Assembly: GCF_014635285.1 (NCBI RefSeq)
Contig: NZ_BMCR01000002.1
Coordinates: 496,001-560,000, forward strand
Length of the DNA: 64,000 nucleotides
Direction of reading: 5' to 3'
DNA from: Stappia taiwanensis
Lineage (GTDB): Bacteria > Pseudomonadota > Alphaproteobacteria > Rhizobiales > Stappiaceae
The first letter of the stretch is position 1. Every line of letters begins with the position of its first letter. Of the stretch, positions 1 to 7,294 are shown piece after piece. A program made the position numbers and the translations under genes. Under the pieces are notes generated by a model, which saw only the letters and a program-made list of their open reading frames with translations, was not told the origin of the DNA and made no database searches.

Positions 1-40
1 AGCATCGGAAGGAGCGCCGCCGGTGGGCTCGCGCAGGCTC

Positions 41-1129
41 TCAGCGGCGGCGCCTGACCACAAGCAGGGGCGCGGCGCGCACCTGTGCCCACTCTCCCAG
101 CCACAGGCCGCCGCGCCGCACCGCGCGGGCCGCCGGCTTTTCGATTCTCCCGGTGATGATGAGCGCCGCACCGCCCAGCGCCACGGCCAGCGCCATTGCC
201 GTTGCCGCGCCGCCCAGCACCGGCCCAAGCAGGAAAAACGCCGCATAGCCGATGTGCTGATGTAGCAGGTAGAGCGGATAGGTCATCCGCCCGGCCACGC
301 CAGCGGCCGCCGTCACCCCGTCCGGCAAGCGCAGGCGCGACAATCCGGACAACAGCAGCAACGCCCCCAGAACGAGGCCGGCAACCGTCAGCGGATCGAA
401 CGGCTCCCCGCCATAAACGGCAGGCAACCGCGCCGCGAACAGCACACCGCCGGAGATCGCCTGCACCAGCGCGGCGGCCAGCACCACCCGCGCGCCGGGC
501 ACCTGGCGTTCCGCCGCCCGCAACATCATGCCGAACACGAAGAACCCGGCGAAATCGGTCAGGAACAGCTTGCGCAGAAGGCCACTGCCGATCGCGGCCT
601 GGTCGAGCGCGGCAATCACCAGCCAGACGATGGCGATGGCCACCGGCCAGCGCTGCCAGAGACCGAAGGCCATCAGCAGCGCCACCCAGCCGTAGAACAG
701 GATCTCCACCACGATCGACCAATAGGCGCCATCCATGAACGGCTGGCCGAGAAACGGCGCCACCATGGTCAGATTGGCGAGGTACTGCGCGGCCGTGATC
801 GGAAAACCGAGCCCGGGCACCAAGAGCGTCACCAGCGCGGTCAGGCTCATGCAGACGACGAAGCCCGGCCACAACCGCGCGAAGCGAGCGACCGCGAACC
901 CATAGGCGCTACGCCCTTCGGTCGAGATGCTGATCACATAGCCGGAAATGGCAAAGAAGACGGAGACACCGAGATAGCCGTAGCGCGCGAAACCGCCCGG
1001 TTCGCCGAAATCGGCCGGCCCCGCCTCGCCGGTGACCTGCATCCGGAAGGCGAAGTGAAACCAGGCAACCGCCGCGACGGCGGCAACGCGCAGAAGATCG
1101 AGCCCCGGTCGCCGTTCACTCACCGCCAT
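41..1129 (-). CDS. acyltransferase 3 family membrane protein (OafA/YrhL-like)
   Basis: This 362-residue integral membrane protein probably transfers acyl groups to a surface polysaccharide or lipid. The N-terminus carries the family opening RPGLDLLRVAAVAAVAWFH, where the arginine and the WFH histidine match the conserved catalytic region. About ten hydrophobic segments follow, including the LGVSVFFAISGYVI stretch typical of the family. An in-frame extension reaches 1195, but the ATG at 1129 is chosen because GGAGG lies seven bases upstream and the family motif starts within ten residues. The gene sits alone downstream of katA on the same strand, with a terminator between them. The acceptor cannot be told from sequence. 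Confidence 0.85.
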   Translation of the reverse strand: MAVSERRPGLDLLRVAAVAAVAWFHFAFRMQVTGEAGPADFGEPGGFARYGYLGVSVFFAISGYVISISTEGRSAYGFAVARFARLWPGFVVCMSLTALVTLLVPGLGFPITAAQYLANLTMVAPFLGQPFMDGAYWSIVVEILFYGWVALLMAFGLWQRWPVAIAIVWLVIAALDQAAIGSGLLRKLFLTDFAGFFVFGMMLRAAERQVPGARVVLAAALVQAISGGVLFAARLPAVYGGEPFDPLTVAGLVLGALLLLSGLSRLRLPDGVTAAAGVAGRMTYPLYLLHQHIGYAAFFLLGPVLGGAATAMALAVALGGAALIITGRIEKPAARAVRRGGLWLGEWAQVRAAPLLVVRRRR

Positions 1130-1213
1130 GGACACAGCCTCCCGCCTGCCGCGACAAGAACCAATGTCGCGAATGGCGGCCAGTGTCGCGGCCAAAACTT
1201 AAAGGCGCCTCAA

Positions 1214-1245
1214 CCGAAAACCGCGGCAGCTTGCGCCGCCGCGGT
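1214..1245 (-). terminator. intrinsic terminator of katA
   Basis: A perfect 9-bp stem (1218-1226 pairing with 1237-1245, AACCGCGGC/GCCGCGGTT) is followed on the minus strand by TTTTCGG. It lies about 33 bases after the katA stop. Confidence 0.6.
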
Positions 1246-1277
1246 TCGGAAGAAGGAACAGGGTCTTTCGCCCAGGC

Positions 1278-2747
1278 TTATTCGGCCGCGTCGCGTGCGC
1301 CCGCCGCAGCGGCCAAAGCCGCCCGCACCCCGTCTCCATAGGCCTTGTCGACCTTGTCCAGATGCCCAAGCTGGCGATCGATGATCGCTTGCGGCACCCC
1401 TTGCATCGCCGCCGCTGTATTGGAGAACAGGCGGCTTTTCTGGCCCTCGTCGAACAGGTTGAACAGCGCCCGCACCTGGACGTAATCGTCATTGCCGTCC
1501 CGGTGATTGTAGCGCTCCGCGTCGCCGGAGATGGCGAGCGGCGGCTCGGCGTAGGCCGGATCCTCGGCCGCACCGTTCATCGAGTTCGGCTCGTAATAGG
1601 CATCGACATTCCCGGTCTGCTGACCGAAGAAATTCATGCTGCCGTCCTTGTGGTAGTGATGCACCGGGCATTTCGGCCGATTGACCGGCAGCGCCTCATA
1701 GTGGGTGCCGAGCCGATAGCGATGGGCATCCGCATAGGAGAACACCCGCGCCTGCAGCATCTTGTCCGGCGAGAAACCGATCCCCGGCACCTTGTTGGAC
1801 GGGGAAAAGGCCGCCTGCTCGATCTCGGCGAAATAGTTCTCCGGATTGCGGTTCAGCTCCATGATGCCGACCTCGATCAGCGGATAGTCGCCATGCGGCC
1901 AGACCTTGGTGAGATCGAACGGATTGTACGGGGTCTTTTCCGCATCCGCCTCCGGCATCACCTGAATGCACATGCGCCACTTCGGATAGTCGCCCGCCTC
2001 AATGGCGCCGAACAGGTCCTCCTGATAGCTCTCGCGGCTGGAGCCGACCACCTGGGCCGCCTCTTCGTTGGTCAGGAACTTGTGCCCCTGCATGGTCTTG
2101 AAGTGGAACTTCACCCAGAACCGCTCATTGTCCGCGTTGATCATGCTGTAGGTGTGCGACCCGTAGCCGTTCATGAACCGGGGGCTTGGCGGCAACCCGC
2201 GATCGGACATCAGGATCGTCACCTGATGCAGGCTTTCCGGCGACAACGACCAGAAGTCCCACATCGCCGTTGCCGAGCGCAGGTTGGTCTTGGGATGACG
2301 CTTCTGGGTGTGAATGAAGTCGGGGAACTTGTAGCCGTCGCGGATGAAGAACACCGGCGTGTTGTTGCCGACCAGATCCCAGTTGCCTTCCTCGGTGTAG
2401 AATTTCAGCGCAAAGCCGCGCACGTCGCGTTCCGCATCCGCAGCCCCCTGCTCGCCGGCAACCGTGGAGAACCGCGCCAGCATCTCGGTCTTCTTGCCCA
2501 CCTCGGCGAACAGCTTCGCCTTGCTGTAGCGGGTGATGTCATTGGTGATCGTCAAGGTGCCATGAGCACCCCAGCCCTTGGCATGCACCACCCGCTCGGG
2601 AATGCGCTCCCGGTTCTGATGCGCCAACTTTTCAAAGAGCTGATAGTCTTCCATCAGCAGCGGCCCGCGGGGACCGGCGGACAGGGAATTCTGGTTGTCG
2701 GAGATCGGCGCACCGGCCGTCGTCGTCAAAACGGGCTTGTCACTCAT
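1278..2747 (-). CDS. katA: catalase, small-subunit haem type (KatA)
   Basis: This monofunctional haem catalase dismutates hydrogen peroxide to water and oxygen in the cytoplasm. At 489 residues it has the usual length of the small-subunit clade. The distal histidine lies in [11 protein letters not shown] (His55), the distal asparagine in [13 protein letters not shown], and the proximal tyrosine in [14 protein letters not shown]. The gene is divergent from an oxyR homologue, with 134 bases between start codons, the classic arrangement for peroxide induction. A 12-bp inverted repeat in that gap is a candidate shared operator. The ATG at 2747 is followed directly by the conserved N-terminal catalase sequence. 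Confidence 0.97.
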   Translation of the reverse strand: MSDKPVLTTTAGAPISDNQNSLSAGPRGPLLMEDYQLFEKLAHQNRERIPERVVHAKGWGAHGTLTITNDITRYSKAKLFAEVGKKTEMLARFSTVAGEQGAADAERDVRGFALKFYTEEGNWDLVGNNTPVFFIRDGYKFPDFIHTQKRHPKTNLRSATAMWDFWSLSPESLHQVTILMSDRGLPPSPRFMNGYGSHTYSMINADNERFWVKFHFKTMQGHKFLTNEEAAQVVGSSRESYQEDLFGAIEAGDYPKWRMCIQVMPEADAEKTPYNPFDLTKVWPHGDYPLIEVGIMELNRNPENYFAEIEQAAFSPSNKVPGIGFSPDKMLQARVFSYADAHRYRLGTHYEALPVNRPKCPVHHYHKDGSMNFFGQQTGNVDAYYEPNSMNGAAEDPAYAEPPLAISGDAERYNHRDGNDDYVQVRALFNLFDEGQKSRLFSNTAAAMQGVPQAIIDRQLGHLDKVDKAYGDGVRAALAAAAGARDAAE

Positions 2748-2823
2748 GGTCAGTCTCCCTCATGTCGGGCGCTGCCCCCAGTTGGCCGCGTCCCTGATCT
2801 TGCGAGGACAACCATGGCATAGG

Positions 2824-2884
2824 CATGATGATCAGAACCAATCGCATTGAAATCGCCCCTTGATAAGTTTATCTGATCATCATG
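2824..2884. promoter_or_regulatory. katA-oxyR intergenic inverted repeat, candidate OxyR operator
   Basis: CATGATGATCAG at 2824-2835 is repeated as its exact reverse complement at 2873-2884, 37 bases apart. The right arm overlaps the oxyR start codon. Between the arms, GATAAGTTTATC (about 2862-2873) has 5-bp dyad symmetry and resembles the ATAG/CTAT half-sites of OxyR operators. That OxyR binds here is inferred from gene order and symmetry. Confidence 0.5.
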
Positions 2885-3778
2885 ATCACACTCCGCCAAC
2901 TCCGCTATTTCGAGGCACTTGCCCGCCACCGCCATTTCGGCCGCGCGGCGGAAGCCGTCGCCGTGTCCCAGCCGGCCCTGTCCATGCAGATCAAGGAGTT
3001 GGAAACCACCCTCGGCATCGCCCTGGTGGAACGGCGCCCGAATGCGGTGCGGCTCACCGCCGAGGGAGAGGAGATCGCCCGTCGCGCCAGCCGCATCCTG
3101 TCTGAAACCCGCGACCTGATCGACTATGGCCGCCATGCCGGAGAGGTGCTGACCGGAACGCTGCGCCTCGGCATCATCCCCTCCATCGCCCCCTATCTGC
3201 TGCCACGCATTCTGCCTGCCCTGACCCGCACCTACCCGAACGTCGATCTGAGGATCCGCGAAACCCTGACCGAGGCGCTCGTCGCCGAGTTGAAGCAGGG
3301 AGACCTGGACGTAATCCTTGCCGCCCTGCCCGTCGGCGGTCCCGATCTGGAGACGCGGCTTCTGTTTGCCGACCGCTTCCTTCTGGCCGTGCGCGCCACG
3401 CCCGAGCTGGACGAGCGCCAGCGGGTCGACCCGGCCTCCATCGACGGCGGTTCGCTGCTCTTGCTGGAGGAAGGTCATTGCCTGCGCGATCAGGCCCTGA
3501 ACTACTGTGAGGGACTGCGGCCCTCAACCCGCTCCACCTTCGGCGCCACCAGCCTGTCGACCGTCATGCAGATGGTCGCCGCCGGATATGGGGTGACATT
3601 GCTGCCCGAAATCTGCGCCCCGCTTGAAGTCCGCGACGACCGGGTGGCCCTGCTGCGCTTCACCGAACCGCAGCCGCGCCGCTCCGTGGGCCTTGCCTGG
3701 CGCCGCTCCTCGCCCCGCAAGCAGGATTTTCTCGCCCTTGGCGATTGCGTGACGGCCGCGCTCGATCCGGCCAACTAG
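2882..3778 (+). CDS. oxyR: OxyR-type LysR regulator, peroxide sensor
   Basis: This 298-residue LysR-family activator has an N-terminal winged helix-turn-helix (residues 1-60, ITLRQLRYFEALARHRHFGRAA) and a C-terminal sensor domain. The decisive feature is EEGHCLRDQALNYC, with cysteines at 200 and 209, aligning with E. coli OxyR Cys199 and Cys208, which form the regulatory disulfide. It is divergent from katA, the expected target. There is no strong Shine-Dalgarno sequence, and the start lies inside one arm of an inverted repeat, which suggests that protein binding or RNA structure could affect its own expression. Confidence 0.95.
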   Translation: MITLRQLRYFEALARHRHFGRAAEAVAVSQPALSMQIKELETTLGIALVERRPNAVRLTAEGEEIARRASRILSETRDLIDYGRHAGEVLTGTLRLGIIPSIAPYLLPRILPALTRTYPNVDLRIRETLTEALVAELKQGDLDVILAALPVGGPDLETRLLFADRFLLAVRATPELDERQRVDPASIDGGSLLLLEEGHCLRDQALNYCEGLRPSTRSTFGATSLSTVMQMVAAGYGVTLLPEICAPLEVRDDRVALLRFTEPQPRRSVGLAWRRSSPRKQDFLALGDCVTAALDPAN

Positions 3779-3849
3779 AGACATTTCGGAGGAAAACCGC
3801 CTGGCTGTTGCTGGGAACAACGAAGGCCCCATTCCCCCGCGCCAAACGG

Positions 3850-4662
3850 TCAGAACGCTCCCGTCTCTTGCGTCGCGGCAGCGTTGGCACCAGGGTTCAA
3901 GGATCGCACATATCTCTTCGGCGTCACGCCTGCCGCGTGTTTGAAGAAGGAAATAAACGCGCTGTCGCCGGCGAAGCCCAACTCTTGCGAAACACATGAA
4001 ATAGATGTGCCGGCCGATAGAAGTTCATAGGCTTTCAACAGGCGCCACTGCTGCCGCCATTCTTGATAGGACATACCTGTCTCGCGTCGGAATATCCGCC
4101 CGATAGTCTTCTCCCCCGCTCCCACGTCAGACGCCAGTTGCCCAAGCGACGGTGGCAGGCTGGCGGTATCCAGTCGCGCCAACCGGGGATCGGATGGCAA
4201 TGGCAGAAGCGTGGGAACGCGGGGAGCTCTCCGGATCTCATCCATGCACACGGCAAGCAAGTTCCTGGCGGCGCCCATGGTCCAGTCCACATCCAGAGGA
4301 GCCACCGCGATGCGTTCAAGCGTTGCCTGCAGAACATCGGAAACTTCGAAGACTTCGATCTGCGACGGCATATCCTGCGCAAAGGGCGGGCGGAAATAGA
4401 CCGACCGGTAATCAACCGCCGTCCTCATCTGAGCGCGGTGTACCAAACCTGCCGGGATCCAGACTGCACGGGTCGGCGGCAGAAGGCAAAGCTTCGCTTC
4501 AAGGGTGATCGTCATACAGCCCCTGCGGGCAAACAGAAGTTGCGCCACCCGATGCGCATGCAAGCCTGAATCATGATGCGATAGATCTCTGGCGGCAATG
4601 CCAAAGACCGGCTGACAGACGCTGTCAGGGTCGAATTGGGAATCCTGAGCGAGCCACACCAC
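3850..4662 (-). CDS. AraC-family transcriptional regulator
   Basis: This 270-residue regulator has an N-terminal cupin-like part (ARDLSHHDSGLHAHRVAQLLFARRG, about residues 25-50; PTRAVWIPAGLVH, about 63-75) and a C-terminal double helix-turn-helix (SLGQLASDVGAGEKTIGRIFRRE to GVTPKRYVRSL, about 175-255). Cupin-AraC proteins of this kind often control an adjacent efflux pump, and here an MFS gene is divergent with about 100 bases between starts. The start is a GTG with a weak ribosome site and is therefore uncertain. The ligand is unknown. Confidence 0.88.
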   Translation of the reverse strand: MVWLAQDSQFDPDSVCQPVFGIAARDLSHHDSGLHAHRVAQLLFARRGCMTITLEAKLCLLPPTRAVWIPAGLVHRAQMRTAVDYRSVYFRPPFAQDMPSQIEVFEVSDVLQATLERIAVAPLDVDWTMGAARNLLAVCMDEIRRAPRVPTLLPLPSDPRLARLDTASLPPSLGQLASDVGAGEKTIGRIFRRETGMSYQEWRQQWRLLKAYELLSAGTSISCVSQELGFAGDSAFISFFKHAAGVTPKRYVRSLNPGANAAATQETGAF

Positions 4663-4734
4663 GATTTGTCCGATTTGAGAAATTTTTTGTCTGAATGTTT
4701 ATAACCAACCAGCATCGTTAAAGCTATGGGGAGA

Positions 4735-4756
4735 CCTCCTGCAAGCCTCCAGGAGG
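4735..4756 (+). promoter_or_regulatory. hairpin sequestering the Shine-Dalgarno of the MFS gene
   Basis: CCTCCTG at 4735-4741 is the exact reverse complement of CAGGAGG at 4750-4756, with an 8-base loop. The second arm is the Shine-Dalgarno sequence of the gene starting at 4761, so the folded mRNA would hide it. Whether it acts in vivo is inference. Confidence 0.4.
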
Positions 4757-4760
4757 GATT

Positions 4761-5909
4761 ATGCCCGGAAGACCGAACATGTTCCTTGCGGTCGCACTCC
4801 TCATGTTTCCGCAAGTGGTTGAAACCATCTACAGCCCTGCGCTGCCAAGCATCGCAAAGGCATATGGCGTTTCCACATCGACCGCCACGCTGACGCTTTC
4901 GTTGTATTTCCTGGGATTTGCGTCAGGCGTCGTTTTTTGGGGACGCATGTGCGACCTGGCGGGACGCCGACCCTCGATGCTTCTGGGGCTGGCCGTCTAC
5001 GGCCTGGGCACGCTGGTTGCGCTCCTGAGTTCCAGCTTTACGGCCTTGCTCACGGCCCGGATCGTGTCGGCATTTGGTGCGGCAGTTGGCTCTATCGGAA
5101 CCCAGACCATTTTGCGCGATCGCTTCGAGGGAGCAGAACTGACGCGCGTTTTCTCCCTTGCTGGTATCGCAATCGCTATCAGCCCAGCGCTGGGAATGGC
5201 AGCAGGCGCGGTGATGACCGGACTGGCATCTCACAAAGGTGTCTTCATCGGCCTTGCTGCGTTGGCTCTCTGTCTTTTTATCTGGACAGCGGTGAATTTG
5301 CCCGAGACCCGCCGCCGCGAGCATGTTCCCGCCTCTCTACGGGCGACGATAGCGGACATGATCCGCGACGGGCACATCTGGCGGTCCGCAAGTCTGATCG
5401 CTCTCCTCAACCTGTGCCTGTTCAGCTATTATCAGCTTGCCCCCTTCCACTTTGAAGAACTTAGACATGCCACCATCACCATCGGATACAGTGGTGTGGT
5501 CTTGACCGCCGGAACGCTGGCCGGTGCCATGTCGAACCGGGCATTGTTGCAGTATGGTTGGCGGCCAGAGCGCCTGGTCCTGGCGTCTTGCCTGTTGATC
5601 GTGATCGGCGGGTTGCTGGTAACCGGGCTCAAGGACAGCATTCTGTTCGTCGCACCAGTCGCAATCGTCTCCTTTGCCTTCGCCGTTGCCGTTCCCAATG
5701 TTCTTGCACCGGCACTGCAGGCCTATTCGACCTGTCTTGGAACTGCAGGGGCGGTTTTCGGACTGATCTACTATCTGCTCATCGGCGGAGGGCTGTTGGT
5801 GTCAGGTGCCGTGCAAGACCTCGGGGCGGTATTCACGGTCTCGGGTATCTGCGCATTTGCCCTGGCTGCAGGTGACTGGCAAAAGGCTGCTGTACGCACG
5901 GTGACATGA
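4761..5909 (+). CDS. MFS drug-efflux transporter, Bcr/CflA type
   Basis: This 382-residue protein of the major facilitator superfamily has about twelve hydrophobic segments. It opens with EAM-free but typical Bcr/CflA sequence (PQVVETIYSPALPSIAKAYGVS) and has the loop 2-3 motif FWGRMCDLAGRRPSMLLG, the MFS motif A signature. Proteins of this subgroup export drugs or small metabolites in exchange for protons across the inner membrane. The ATG at 4761 follows AGGAGG at a short distance. It is divergent from the AraC regulator, the likely controller. Its GC content is slightly lower than that of its neighbours. The substrate cannot be predicted. Confidence 0.88.
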   Translation: MPGRPNMFLAVALLMFPQVVETIYSPALPSIAKAYGVSTSTATLTLSLYFLGFASGVVFWGRMCDLAGRRPSMLLGLAVYGLGTLVALLSSSFTALLTARIVSAFGAAVGSIGTQTILRDRFEGAELTRVFSLAGIAIAISPALGMAAGAVMTGLASHKGVFIGLAALALCLFIWTAVNLPETRRREHVPASLRATIADMIRDGHIWRSASLIALLNLCLFSYYQLAPFHFEELRHATITIGYSGVVLTAGTLAGAMSNRALLQYGWRPERLVLASCLLIVIGGLLVTGLKDSILFVAPVAIVSFAFAVAVPNVLAPALQAYSTCLGTAGAVFGLIYYLLIGGGLLVSGAVQDLGAVFTVSGICAFALAAGDWQKAAVRTVT

Positions 5910-6582
5910 AAAATGCTCCTGCATCCCGTGCGCTTCGAAATCGGATTGGTCCGCCAAAGCGGCACTGTTCATTTACCGCCCAGGTCATCTGGAAAGGTTC
6001 CTTGGCAAAGTCCCAAACGGGCTCCGGGCGAACCTGGAGTTTTTCGTGAAGCAGGGCATTTGCGCGACAGGTACAACCAGGCTGCGCGCTCTCAAGCGGC
6101 AGACAAACCGCGCCAGGGAACCTCGCTCCCCTCGCGGTGAGGTGCCAGCCAAAGAGGCCAGAGCCCTGGCCTCGCTACCCGCCCCCTGTCGCCCTTCCGG
6201 CCTTTCGCTTCAGGCTGAGACCTCACCACTGTCGCCTTACCACCCGGCTGACAAGGCCCGGCACTTCGCCCCTTGCGCGCGTGCATAAACGGTTGCGCAA
6301 TGGCCTCATCACCCTCAGTATAAACGACAATATTCATTGGTTCCCATCGGGCAAGCCTTTGCCAGCCCCCGGCCTCCAGCCGGCCCCCACGGGGATCCTC
6401 ACTGGCGCTTTCGCGCCATACGGACGGATATCTTTCATGCCTGGTGATCAGCGGCCTCAGCGCCTGCAATCAGCTTCGGACTGCCGGCGAAATAGGCTCG
6501 CCGCCGTCCTTGCCCCTGTCTCCCCGCTTGCCCGACACCTGCCGACACCCCCACTGTGCTCGCCGAGGGAGGCGCGCGACCG
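5910..6582. other. long intergenic region without a supported gene
   Basis: This 670-base stretch lies between the MFS gene and the LuxR-type regulator. Open frames on both strands are short, overlap each other, and show no family motif or convincing ribosome site. The stretch near 6310-6340 is AT-rich (AGTATAAACGACAATATTCATT) and could hold a promoter. A small hairpin, TGGCGC/GCGCCA with a TTTC loop, lies near 6403-6418. Confidence 0.5.
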
Positions 6583-7194
6583 ATGACCGGGATAGCCTCC
6601 GCTGCCCACCAGAGATACGCCGTTCTTTTCAAGGTCCTGGACCGCCAGGCACGCGCCGCCATTCTTCTGGATGCGGAAGCGACCGTGCGTGCCGTCAACG
6701 ACACCGCCCGGGACGTCCTGCGTCAGGCGACCAATCTGTTCGCCGAGTGCGAACGGCTCGAATTCGCCCATCCCCTCACCCAGCGCACATTCCTTGACGC
6801 CCTGGAAAAGGCCCTCCGGCCAGAGCCCCCTGCTTCCATCGCCCCGTGCGAATTCCATGTGCCGCGGAGCCTCAACAGCAACCGGCCAATGTTCGGCGAA
6901 CTTCTGAACTGCCACCCGCCGGCCGCTCCGGGAGGAGCCGACGTGCTGTTGATCCTGACGCGTCTCGACGGCCCCTTGCCCAATCTGGAGCGGCGCCTGC
7001 ATTCCGCCTTCAACCTGACCCGGCGCGAGAGCACGGTAGCGGCCCTGTTGACCCAGCCGTTGAGGGAAGCCGAGTTGGCCGCAACCCTGGGGATCAGCGT
7101 CAACACCTTGCGCACACATCGCAAGAACATCTACGCCAAGCTCGAAGTCGCGAGCCGCAATGAACTTTCCCTGCTCCTGGCCCGCCTCGCCTGA
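6583..7194 (+). CDS. LuxR-type helix-turn-helix regulator
   Basis: This 203-residue protein ends in a LuxR/GerE DNA-binding domain (NLTRRESTVAALLTQPLREAELAATLGISVNTLRTHRKNIYAKLEVASRNELSLL, about residues 143-200). The first 130 residues resemble a divergent PAS-like sensor (RQARAAILLDAEATVRAVNDTARDVL). The ATG at 6583 is preferred over an in-frame start 27 bases upstream because GGGAGG ends ten bases before it. It is followed after 100 bases by a GGDEF-EAL gene on the same strand, so the two may be linked in signalling, but this is only contextual. The signal and targets are unknown. Confidence 0.8.
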   Translation: MTGIASAAHQRYAVLFKVLDRQARAAILLDAEATVRAVNDTARDVLRQATNLFAECERLEFAHPLTQRTFLDALEKALRPEPPASIAPCEFHVPRSLNSNRPMFGELLNCHPPAAPGGADVLLILTRLDGPLPNLERRLHSAFNLTRRESTVAALLTQPLREAELAATLGISVNTLRTHRKNIYAKLEVASRNELSLLLARLA

Positions 7195-7294
7195 CCGCAA
7201 ACCGAACCGATGGCCCCTCCGCCAATCGCTCAAGACATTCTTAAGAGCAACCCAGGATAGTGCCAACTGACTGTTTTGAGGAAGGCTGCCACCG

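Noticed and set aside
5910-6582. Several overlapping 60-150-codon frames
   Set aside because: They overlap on both strands, lack ribosome sites and family motifs, and have Pro/Arg-rich compositions typical of noncoding GC-rich DNA.
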